From Phoenix dactylifera (Eukaryota > Streptophyta > Magnoliopsida > Arecales > Arecaceae): 64,000 nucleotides of DNA. A program made the translations under genes and the position numbers. The notes beneath the pieces were generated by a model. That model worked only from the letters and a program-made list of their open reading frames with translations, did no database searches and was not told the DNA's origin. Of the stretch, positions 25,751-44,943 are shown piece by piece (the first letter of the stretch is position 1; each line of letters opens with the position of its first letter). The stretch covers positions 930,001-994,000 of the forward strand of contig NW_024067689.1 in the NCBI RefSeq assembly GCF_009389715.1, given 5' to 3'.

Positions 25751-27520
25751 ATAACATAGGTTTGGATGAGATACGTTGACGTATATTTTTATAGTTCATA
25801 GCTCAATAGTTAATACGAGCTATTGTTCTACTGTCAACATAAGCCCTAGTTCTATAATTAAAAAAGAAACCGCCAGATCTTAAATTAGATGTTGGCTACT
25901 ATCATTTTAACATTATCTGTCATGCTTTTGCACGTGCAATACCAAGTTCGGTGATAAAAAAATTCCAAGTTAAAGGCATCAATTTTTTTCTATAAGATGA
26001 CTATAATATACGAAGCTAGAAAAAAATATGGGGCAAGCTTCTTATTTTACCATATTTCCTCTAGTACCTATCTTAAAAAATAAAATTCTAAAAGTCAAAG
26101 ACTCCTCTTACTAATATAGTGGTCAATCCCGTGATTTAAAAAAAAATGTGACATTCTTTTTCTTCCTCTTTTTGAGAACGTATTTTTATTAATGCACACC
26201 ACAAAATCAGATGTACAGCAAGCAAATTAATGATGTAGTAAGTCAATACGCACATCTAGGTAAATCGATGCACAGTTTCTAAAAATTGTACTAACAGTAC
26301 ATAATTCACAGCCAAGTGATGCATATTTAACAAACTAGATAAAGCTAAAAAACTCTGTATTGTGTACTGGTACTGATGAAAACTATGCATCAATTTATCT
26401 AGAGTTGTATATTGGTTTGCTAGATGGCTAATTTGCTTGATATATATTACCTAGCTACGTAGTGTGTATAAAAAAAAAACATGTTCTAGAAACTATGCAT
26501 TGATTCACCTAAAGGTGCATATTGGATCACTGTTGGGTGTGTATTAAAGATTTTTGTAGTATATACCAAAAAGTACATAGTATATATTACCTGACCTTGT
26601 AGTATGTATTGGTGAATATAATATTCCAAAAACTATATATCTATTTGTTTGGAGATATGCGTTGGATTACTAGATGACTAATTTGCTAAGTATGTATCAC
26701 CTAATCGTGTACTATATACTGGTGACACCATGTTTTAAAAAAATTTATTGATTTTTTTAGAGGCGTGTAATAACTTAGTAAATAATTAATTTACTTGATG
26801 TATATTACCTAGTTATGTAGTATGTACTAATAAAAAATACGTTCTGAAAACAAGAAAGAAAGAGGATGTCGAGCTTTTTTCGTAATCATGAGACCAACGA
26901 CTCCACCGGTAGAGGAGTCTTTGACTTGTAGATTTCTTTTTTAAGGACTTGTTTGGTTTGCCAAAAGAGGAGAAGAAAAAGTAAGGTCAACGAAAAAATG
27001 GAAGAATACCTTATGTTTGGTTGAAATTTTCAAAAGAGAGATGAAAAAGTAACTTATTTTCAAATAATTAGGAATATGGACTCTTTCTATATTCTATATG
27101 GGATTTCCATATTTCATAGAAAAGAAAAATCCATATAGGATATGAAAAAAGTCCAATTCTCATCGGTTGAAAATTAAGATTTTTTTTTTCAAAAATGTCT
27201 TTAATATAATGGGGCAAGGTCTTTCTCTTTATTAAAAATATAACAAATATTTTACATAACCTTATTAGAAAAGTATATGTTCAACTAAATATAAGCTAAA
27301 ATGTGTCACTTTTTTATGTTTAACTAAATATACAAAAATTACTATTTTAGATATTATATATTCAAACATTAGCTTTTCAAAAAAATATTTTAATTTTTTT
27401 ATGCAGATCAAATAAGTTCTACAATGTCACACTAAAAAAATACTATAAAATAAAAAGGCTGCCCATATATATATATATATATATATATTGGGCCTTCCCG
27501 CAGTTGGGAAGTTCCGGCTG
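25751..27520. other. Intergenic with a foldback element
   Basis: AT-rich, no gene recognised. It contains the foldback at 26088-26935 and, from about 26943 to 27420, a stretch starting AGGACTTGTTTGGTTTG and ending CAAATAAGTTCT that may be a MITE with weakly matching ends. A TA microsatellite lies at about 27465-27488. Confidence 0.5.
26088..26935. mobile_element. Foldback/MITE-like element of unknown family
   Basis: The ends form an inverted pair of about 130 bp: left AAAGTCAAAGACTCCTCTTA, right (reversed) AAGTCAAAGACTCCTCTACC, with matching blocks CCTCTTT and AGAACGTATTTTTATTA further in. The interior has four degenerate repeats built round TATATATTACCTAG and TATGCATCAATTTATCTAGA. No target duplication was found. 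Confidence 0.6.
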
Positions 27521-27536
27521 GAGACACCGTCATTTT

Positions 27537-29326
27537 TTTTTTTTTGGTAAAAGCGGCTACTCATTTCATATAACTCTAACGTGAGTACAACCTGCTAAAT
27601 CGCGAGAAAGTAAAAGATGCAAATAAGGATGAACGTCATAGTCAGACGTCCAAGTAAAATCTCCGGAGTGCCGGGCAACATAAGAGGCGACCCAGTCTGC
27701 AGCCCTGTTCGCCTTCCTGAACACATGTCCTATCTGAACATCGCGCATCAACCGCACCATCCTCCGGGCCTCCCGAATAAGGGGATGACCATCCCCAAAC
27801 CGATCCGCCCCTCGAAGCCAGTCGACAACCACAGATGAATCTCCCTCAAGGCAGACCCGCTCCACACCAAGTACTTGCCACACATAGGATATACCCTCCC
27901 AAGCCGCCCGCAACTCTGCTCCAACCACTGTGAGTCCAGGCGTGCGCCGCCCTCCTACTGCTATCATCCTACCAAGGTGGTCCCTAACCACAAAACCAAC
28001 CCCTCCAGCCACACCATCCACTGACCGACTGCCGTCGAAATTTACTTTGAGATAGCCAAGGGGTGGGGGTACCCAAGAAACAAGGGCAAAACGGGGCGCT
28101 GAAGCAGCGTGGAGAGTACCCCAGATGTTCCTGACTATCCCAGAAGAAAAACGCATGGTAGCCGCAAGAACCTCCTTCGCAGATAGCGTCGCTCTATCCA
28201 CCACCCTCCTCGGGGACGACCTTCTCCCCTCAAATAGGCCGGCATTCCTATCCAACCAAATGTGATAGGACAGGTATGCCACCAAAATCCCTACCTCCAC
28301 AGATCGGGGGCTCGACGTTGAGGCTCTCAACATCTGTATCATATCCTGCGCAGAGACTATCGAGTCGGGTAGTAGGACCGGTGATCTCCTCCATATCTCT
28401 CTGGCTCTGGGACACTGCAGAAGGACATGCTCGATCGTCTCCTCACTATCTGCACACTCCTCACAGCACTGAGAGACCGCCATGCCACGCGAGGCTAACA
28501 AACTCCTCGTAGGAAGGCAGCCCCAGGCCACCTTCCAGATGAATAAAGCCACTCGCGGGTGAATCCGCAATCTCCATATCCAGCCCTCCTCAATGTGACG
28601 AGCTGGCTCCCTACCGATCAATGCACGGAGGTCTCTGACACGCACTCGCGTCCGTCCCGTCGGAACCCATACTAGCCTGTCGCCCCCCCCCCCCCCCCCC
28701 CCACCGATGGGAATCGGAAGAGACAGAACCGACTCCGCCAACTGCTCCCCGAAGACCTCCCGGATCATCTCCTCCCTCCATCGAGCCCCCTCTGATGTCA
28801 ACAGCTCGCTAACCTTGCAACCAGCTAATCTCGTCGCATCAACCATGGTCGGCATACGACAGATCGGTATCTCGGTCACCCAGCTATCCTCCAGCACATC
28901 AATAGACCGACCATCGCCTATGATCCATCTAATCTCTGGAAGTACCACCCCTGCTCGAGTGCAAATCTCCCTCCAAATCGGAGAATGGTGACGACCAGCT
29001 CGCACCCCAGGAACCAAGGCACCATATTTGGCCCTCATCAATGAGGACCACATACCCTCTGGCTCAAGCACAAATCTAACTGCATGTCTAGCAACCAGTG
29101 CCTCCCGTGTCGCCACCAGGGACTGCACCCCAAACCTCCATAGCTAGCCGGCTGGCACACAACATCCCAAGCCAATAAATGGACTCCCTCCTGCCACTGC
29201 ACCTCCCCCAAATAAAGTTCCTGAACAGCTGCTCAAGAGACCTCAGGACTGTAACTGGAATGAGAGTATTGGAAAGTAGATAGATAGGGATCGAGGTAAG
29301 AACTGAGCGAACCAGAGTGATCCCCT
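27537..29326 (-). mobile_element. 5'-truncated L1-type LINE (copy 1)
   Basis: The - strand ends in a poly(A) (poly-T at 27533-27545) and the copy is flanked by a 16 bp direct repeat GAGACACCGTCATTTT (27521-27536 and 27327+2000, i.e. 29327-29342). The coding remnant has the C-terminal part of ORF2: thumb region (VRSVLTSIPIYLLS), zf-RVT (CCEECADSEETIEHVLLQCP) and RNase H (VNFDGSRSVDGVAGGVGF to FRKANRAADWVASYVARHSG). The frame is broken near 29130-29180. A run of about 19 C at 28684-28702 encodes a Gly stretch where copy 2 has PSGGVSD. It lies about 460 bp upstream of the CDPK start. Confidence 0.93.
27566..29325 (-). pseudogene. LINE ORF2 C-terminal remnant, frameshifted
   Basis: An upstream piece (about 29325-29150, - strand) and a 520-residue open frame (29128-27566) together match the second half of the ORF2 in the LINE at 48751. 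The junction shifts frame. The reverse transcriptase catalytic core is absent because of 5' truncation, so the copy is inert. Confidence 0.88.
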
Positions 29327-29342
29327 GAGACACCGTCATTTT

Positions 29343-29801
29343 CAAAGTCACCTAGGTACCATGCTTGGGAGCCAAAAAGAGTAAAAAAAAAGAAAAAGGG
29401 AACAAACAGTCCAGCGACCGGGCGTCCCTCAATTCAATCCGTATGCCGTCGTAGCATCGTCCATGGATCTCGGAGTCGGCTCCGCGGCGGCAGCGTTACG
29501 CCAGGAATCGTGTCTGCCGATTTATACGCACACAGCGGCTCTCCACGCCCAACCAAACGACCGTAGTCTCGTTTGCGGTCACGAAGTTTCCCTCTTGTCG
29601 CAGGCACTCCATCTACAGGGCACATGGATATCGGACGGCTGTCTGAATTAATAATAGACCCGGACCCGCATGTGCGAACCGTAATGTAACAAAGAATCGT
29701 CGTACCGCAAAGAGCTGCGACCGCTGGTTTTCGTGTCCTAGAACCCCTCGAAAATCTACAAACCCCGCAGTCCCCGGAAACCGACCCCAAAAGACGACCA
29801 G
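29343..29801 (+). other. CDPK upstream region and probable 5' UTR
   Basis: GC-rich sequence between the LINE target duplication and the kinase start. It must hold the proximal promoter and leader unless the LINE separated them. No unambiguous TATA box is seen. Open frames on either strand here are shadows of base composition. Confidence 0.5.
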
Positions 29802-39211
<9,410 letters not shown>

Positions 39212-39356
39212 CGCCGATTAGGCAATTCTGATGTTTAGTTGTCTCATTCCTGGAGGAGGAAAAGCAACCAAAGCTCATGATTCATTTCCTGGAGTAGTTG
39301 TCTGGCAGGGATAGATTCAGTAATGCTTGCAATTTCTGAGCATTTAGCCTGCTGCA

Positions 39357-39362
39357 AATAAA
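39357..39362 (+). terminator. Candidate poly(A) signal of the CDPK gene
   Basis: AATAAA about 146 bp after the stop codon, a typical 3' UTR distance in plants. Confidence 0.5.
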
Positions 39363-40154
39363 GCGGTCCGAACATGAGGCTGTTCCAGCATTTTGTGTGA
39401 TTAGTACTGATGCCTTGTTGATTTTGGTCTTTAAGTAAAACTTTCCCCTATAACTGTGATTGGTCATCACCCAGTTTTCTTCCCTAACTAATTTGAACAG
39501 ACTGGTTCTACTTGTAGTTTTATAAAAAAAGAAAATTGGTTCTTCGTTTGGCCTTTGTTCAGGTCTCAGGACCGTTTCACCCAGTTCCAATATGGTTGGC
39601 ACTCCTTATGGTGGTGGTCTTATAGGTTTTTTTTTTTTTTTTTTTTTGGACACTGCATGCCCCTTTAACATTTTTTTTATGAAAGAACCTGCACTTTAAC
39701 ATCGCTAGCTAATTTTTTAGTTTTACGTTACAACGGATTTGTGATTAATTTCCAGTCTAAGTTTATGACCGCTTCTGTACTTGGTCCGTATGGAGTCCTG
39801 ATGACACGTCAGGCTGGTCAAGGAGCGAGTCTGCAGTTTTGACCACTCGGTCCGTGTAGATTAATAAGATAGACGTTGATTATACTTATTTTTTTAATCC
39901 AAACATACATATAAGTCGATTGTTATTTGGATGTAAATTAAATTTTTAGTTAAATTTAATAATAAAAATAAATACTAATTGCATTGTTTGAAGAATGGGA
40001 GTAAAATTTACTATTCAGATCGCATGTGTGGCACATATAACGAAAAGTGTAAGGCATGGTTATTAAATTTGTAAGATAAATAGGTATCCCGATCACTGAT
40101 CTAACTAGATTTATATTAGAAATATTAAAAATTAAAACTATTTAAAATAAAAAA
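39363..40154. other. CDPK 3' flank and intergenic
   Basis: Contains a T23 tract near 39630. No gene. The reverse open frame near 39282-39602 has no recognisable similarity. Confidence 0.5.
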
Positions 40155-40619
40155 GATATTGTTGTGGTTCAAATCTGGCCCGAGGGTGATCACGCCCGAG
40201 GAGTCGAGGAAGCTGCTGGTGAGTGGAAGAAGAGGACGAGCGCCACCTCCCGTGCGGCGGCGGATCTGCACAATGCCTCACCGGTGGGGTTTCGGTGAGG
40301 GCCCTCCGACGCTCAAGTTAGAGTGGAGTTTAGTAGGCCCAACCAAAAGTTCCTTAGGTGTTACCTGACGGGGCTATTTATAATCCTTGTATGGGCGTCC
40401 AGGTGGCGGAAGTATGGCCCGTTTCCATCATGAGTGGGGATGGCGCGCAACCAGAGCTTGCTTGTGGCGCACGGTGCAGTCCGTTCTTGGGAACAGTGAA
40501 GTGAGGCGTTAACAGTCGTAGCAGGATATGGTCCCTGATTGATATGTCGTGGCGTGGCCGACAAGCAAAGCATGGTGTGGTGAGGCTACTGCAGGGCATG
40601 GCTGCAGCATGTGGACGAC

Positions 40620-40742
40620 GAGGTCGGCCTTCTGGGGTCGGTCTCCTGGGCTCGGCCTTCTGAGCTCGACCTTCTGGCGTTGGCCTTCTGAGCTCGGCCT
40701 TCTGGGCTCGGCCTGCTGAGGTCGGCCTTCTGAGCTCGGCTT
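40620..40742. repeat. CTCGGCCTTCTGAG minisatellite, short version
   Basis: About nine 13-14 bp units with GGTCGGCCTTCTG/GCTCGGCCTTCTG variants in the left (3') LTR, in its U3 part. Confidence 0.88.
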
Positions 40743-41059
40743 GGCTAAAATTAAGTAACTTATGCCGAAAAATAGGACGATCCATTTTTCCCCCCATCAT
40801 TTGCCCCCCGACTTCCGAGTCCAAGTTGTCTTTTGGCTCGGGCAAAGGAAGTAGTCCAGTCGTTGATCATCCTGTAATATAACCAAATGTCTATGGAGAT
40901 ATATGTGCTGAATAAGGTGTATCTCTCGTGCAGTTGGAGTTAAGGGCTTTAGGCCGAGCTGTCCAAGCCAAGCTAAGCGACTCTGCTCTGAGGTCGACTT
41001 CAGCGGCCTTCTTTGGCTTGTGGCCGACTCAGCAGGGTGCCCCCACTTAGATCAGGGCG

Positions 41060-41262
41060 CGTCATCGTAGAAGGCGTCGAATGGCGTTGTATGTCGTCGA
41101 AATGGCGTCGAAGTGGCATCAAAATGGTGTTGAAGTGGCGTTGAATTGGCGCTGGATGTCATCGAAATGGCGTTGAATTGGTGTTGAATGTCCTCGAATT
41201 GGCGTTGAAATAGCGTCGAATTGGCGTTGAAATGGCGTCGAATGGCGTCGAATATGGCGTCG
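41060..41262. repeat. 12 bp-based minisatellite in the element's interior
   Basis: Units of the type TCGAAATGGCGT / TTGAATTGGCGT recur at about 12 bp steps, some fused. On the - strand they give a repetitive frame rich in FDAI, RHFNA and STPF that is not a real protein. Confidence 0.85.
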
Positions 41263-41263
41263 T

Positions 41264-41395
41264 TCACTTAGACGAGCTTGAGAACGGAAGAGCTCGATCA
41301 CTTAGAGGAGCTCGAGAACGGAAGAGCTCGAGCACTTAGATGAGCTCTAGTATGGAAGAGCTCGAGCACTTAGACGAGCTCGAGAACGGAAGAAT
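41264..41395. repeat. 34 bp tandem repeat, about 3.8 copies
   Basis: CTTAGAGGAGCTCGAGAACG followed by GAAGAGCTCGAGCA repeats with few changes, directly beside the 12 bp array. Confidence 0.9.
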
Positions 41396-41838
41396 GCAGC
41401 TCGAGGGTAAGCATCACCCCAAGAACATAGACGAGGGGGGGCGATGTTGGAGATGGAGGTACCTTTTGGAGACATATTGATAGCTCCCGAGCTTCGAGAT
41501 CCCTCAGGACTTGGCTCAGCACCGGCTGAGAGTCGTTGGAGGCTGTTAGGCAGCACGTGTTGAGCTCTGGGCCGCGCCGCTGCCCCTCGAGGGATTGACT
41601 CATCCATGATCCATTGAGGGAATGGAGACTCTATTGTAAAGTCAAGGTCGGCGTCTTGCTTCGGGCCTTGGTCTTGAAGCGTCTGTATCTGCCGCTCCAA
41701 GTCCTCGACTTTTCTGCCGAGCTCGGGTGGGGTTCCTGTTGCAGCTCGGCATGGGGCAGACCCCGCCTCGGATGGGTGCTCCCGTGCTCGAGGCATCAGG
41801 CTTCGACGCGAGCTCTTAGGATAATGGATGCGCGACAA
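41347..41838 (-). pseudogene. gag N-terminal fragment of the small gypsy-type element
   Basis: The - strand reads a charged coiled-coil-like stretch KVEDLERQIQTLQDQ followed by SPFPQWIMDESIP, which resembles the region before the capsid of plant gypsy gag proteins. The capsid, zinc knuckle and pol are missing; downstream the frame enters the tandem repeats. Confidence 0.55.
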
Positions 41839-42629
41839 GCCCTCCCGAGCTCGGTGGGAGCTTCTGTGGTGGCGACGTTCTACAGAAAAATGATGTTGCG
41901 AGCGACGTCCTGAGGACTCATGCTCGTGAGGAGGGAGTAGAGGCTGATCTTCTACTTACTGTAGGCCTTGAACGGCCGCAGTGAGTGCTTGGACTTGTTG
42001 GACAAGCAGGTTGAACTGCTCTAGTTGGACTTGAAAAATTTGGTCCGTCGGTTCTGCAAGGGATGGACTTTGGAGCGAGTTGCTGAGAGGTGGTGCCTGG
42101 CTCCTCGATGCATTTGAAGCTCCTTAACCCCTCAACTTCATGATCACGACTCAGGCCCTTCCTCTAGCACCAAAAATGTTGTGGATCAAATCTGGCCCGA
42201 GGGTAACCACGCCGGAGGAGTCGAGGGAGCTGCCGGTGAGTGGAAGAAGAGGACGAGCGCCACCTCCCGCGCGGCGGCGGACCTGCACAAAGCCTCACCG
42301 ATGGGGTTCCGGTGAGGGCCCTCCAACGCCCAAGTTAGAGTGAAGTTTAGTAGGCCCAGCCAAAAGTCCCTTAGGTGTTACATGACGGAGCTATTTATAG
42401 TCCTGGTAGGGGCGTCCAGGTAGCAGAGGTATGGCTCGTTTCCATCATGAGTGGGGATGGCGCGCAATCAGAGCTTGCTTGTGGCGCACGGTGCAGTCCG
42501 TTCTTGGAAATGGTGAGGCGTTGACAGTCGTAACAGGGTATGGTCCCTGGTTGATATGTCGTAGCATAGCTGGCAAGCAAAGCATGGTGTGGTGAGGCTA
42601 CTGCAGGGCATAGCCGCAGCATGTGGACG

Positions 42630-43045
42630 ACGAGGTCGGCCTTCTGAGGTTGGCCTTCTGGGCTCGGTTTTCTGGGATTGGCCTTCTGAGTTCGGCCTTT
42701 TGAGGTTGGCCTTCTGAGTTCGGCCTTCTGAGGTTGGCCTTCTGAGCTCGGCCCTCTGGGATTGGCCTTCTAGGCTCGGCCCTCTGGGTTGGCCTTCTGA
42801 GCTCGGCCCTCTGGCGTCGGCCTCTTGAGCTCGGCCTTTTGAGGTTGGTCTTCTAAGTTTGGCCTGCTAAGCTCGGCCTTCCGGGTTGGCCTGCTGAGCT
42901 CGGCCTTTCGGGTTGGCCTGCTGAGCTCGGCCTTCTGAGCTCAGCTTTCTGAAGGTCGGCCTTCTGAGCTCGGCCTTTCGGGTTAGCTTTTTCAGGTCGG
43001 CCTTCTGAGCTCGGCCCTCTGAGCTCGGCCTTCTGAGCTCAGCTT
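42630..43045. repeat. CTCGGCCTTCTGAG minisatellite, expanded version
   Basis: About 30 units in the right (5') LTR, with alternation of CTCGGCCTTCTGAG and GTTGGCCTTCTGAG, versus about nine in the left LTR. Confidence 0.9.
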
Positions 43046-43107
43046 GGCCAAAATTAGATGACTTATGCCGAAAAATAAGACGATCCATTTTGCCCCCCGT
43101 CAGATAT

Positions 43108-44943
43108 ATAATATAAATAATTTTTTATCAAATGCCACCGATATTCTTTAACCACTGTATAAATAAAAATAATTATAAATTATCTATTTTAAAGAGCTTG
43201 TAAGAAAAATTAAATATAAATGTAAATATATTATTAATAATTTTTGAATAGAATATCATAAAAATAAAATAAAATATATTCAATTTTCATTTTTATTAAA
43301 AAAGAAAAAAATATACTTTTATAAAAAATAGTGATTAAATATGGATATCAAAATGCACATTAAATGACTATTTAATGATGTGGATATATTTTAAATAAGT
43401 AGAATAAACTGGCTATATAAAACAAACAAAACCGATTGTTGTAGCTTGACGGATGAACGCTAGTCAGTCATTCGTCCCTGGTTCTTGGAAAAGCGCTGGG
43501 ATAGTAATAAAGCAAAAGGTGAAAATGTATCAAACGGTGATCCAACCCTTTGGGTTGTTTATCGAGAAAGGATATTCACACTTTTTGCATGGTGATTGAC
43601 TGGTTAAATGGACAATCTTATATTACCCATCCTCTAACTAGCATTGTCTTAGACATTTTTTTTTTGAACTGGATATCCAGATTTGGAACTTAAAAATCCT
43701 TAAAACCTAACCATATCCAAATCCAGCAAGATTTATAAGTAGATACCGTAATCTATATGTGGATCCGATCGGACACCAAAATTTTTATCGGAATCCAATG
43801 TGTATCCGATATCTGAATCTCTACTCCGACCTCTTTTCCTCGTACGCTTTCCACTCCTAAGGAGACATCGCGTGGCTAGGTTTTCTTCCTCAACCTTCCA
43901 TCGGGGGGCATCTCATGATGACCTTCATAGGCTACAGGTGAAGCTCAGGTAGCTTAATATGCTGGAGAAATAAGTTATAACACTTACCGAGGACAAATGA
44001 CACAAATGGATTTTGGTTTTAATGGCTTCAAAAAAGAGGTCAACAGGTCTTCCAGTACACTAACGTATCCATGCTTTCAGAACCGACCAACTCAGAAACA
44101 TCCGTCACTGCTAGGACAGATCGGTAGACAGAGTGGGCTGAAGACTGCTCAAAAAAATGGAGACACAGTATAAGCCTGTTAGGACAAAGGAGTCCCCTTC
44201 AAGGCTAAAAGGTACATTAGTTGAAGGGAATGTAGCTAGACAATAACTCTCTGTCAATTAAACTAAACAATAACTAAAAGGAAAATACTGTCTTCTTGCC
44301 AAATGGGAAACATCTGAACACAATAAAGTTAGAAACTCTTGAAAAGCATACCTAAAAAAGAAACTAAATTAATCTGTGCAGCCGCCCTGTATCCAGATCC
44401 TTTGATTGTGTTAATTAAATCATCTAGAAGGTTTTTTACTCTTCTTCTTGCGGAAAAGGTATCTGAACTGCAGCGTCTAAATCAATTTTAAAAGCATAAA
44501 AGTGCCAAAAGGCCTTTAATGCAGCATCCCAACACCCCAAATGAATATAGGCTTCAAATATAACTAAATCTGTAGAAATAGATATGCACGACTTGAGCCA
44601 GCTTTAATACAAGTACAGATCCTCAAGAATTAGACTACGATGTCTTGGCTGTTTCTGGCATCTTGATAGAGTAATTCAAGCCTCTTTACAATAATGAAAT
44701 ATCACACAAAAATAGTCCTATGATTTGCAACACCTCGTCAACTAGGGCATGCTGCAAAAGACCTAGAGATATAGAGTGACAGAGCAGCCACACAACTATA
44801 ACCAGTTAATAGATAAATACATCCAGCAATCACAGAAAGTTGTACAGAGTGCACTGACTACGTCACCAATTAGGCCTATTTGCAAAAAACATTCAACCAA
44901 GCAAATCTGGCAGGTCGAGTGCGTTGGTTGGTGAAGAAAACCA
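43108..44943. other. Intergenic and ABIL 3' flank
   Basis: AT-rich, no gene recognised. The stretch at about 43670-43830 is a degenerate series of short motifs such as TATCCAGATTTGGA, GGATCCGATCGGACA and TGTATCCGATATCTGAA, probably an old transposon remnant. The ABIL 3' UTR lies in the right part. Confidence 0.5.

Larger units (their letters stand above)
40160..43102 (-). mobile_element. Small non-autonomous Ty3/gypsy-type LTR element
   Basis: Two direct LTRs (40160-40799 and 42177-43102) flank 1377 bp, with a perfect 5 bp duplication GATAT outside (40155-40159 and 43103-43107). On the - strand each LTR begins TGAYGGGGGG and ends GATCCACAACA. The right LTR is 5', followed by TTTTTGGTGCTAGAGGAAGG as probable primer site; the left LTR is preceded by the purine tract GGAAGTCGGGGGGCAAA. 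Only a gag fragment is coded, so it is non-autonomous. The LTRs differ in length (640 and 926 bp) mainly because a CTCGGCCTTCTGAG minisatellite expanded in the right one. Confidence 0.93.

Noticed and set aside
25518..25799. 93-codon reverse frame over the right end of the Harbinger-like element
   Set aside because: Translation of the terminal inverted repeat and its AGCTTTT-rich interior; no transposase motif.
40378..40845. 155-codon reverse frame with repeated AELRRPTPEGR phrases
   Set aside because: Translation of the 14 bp minisatellite in the LTR.
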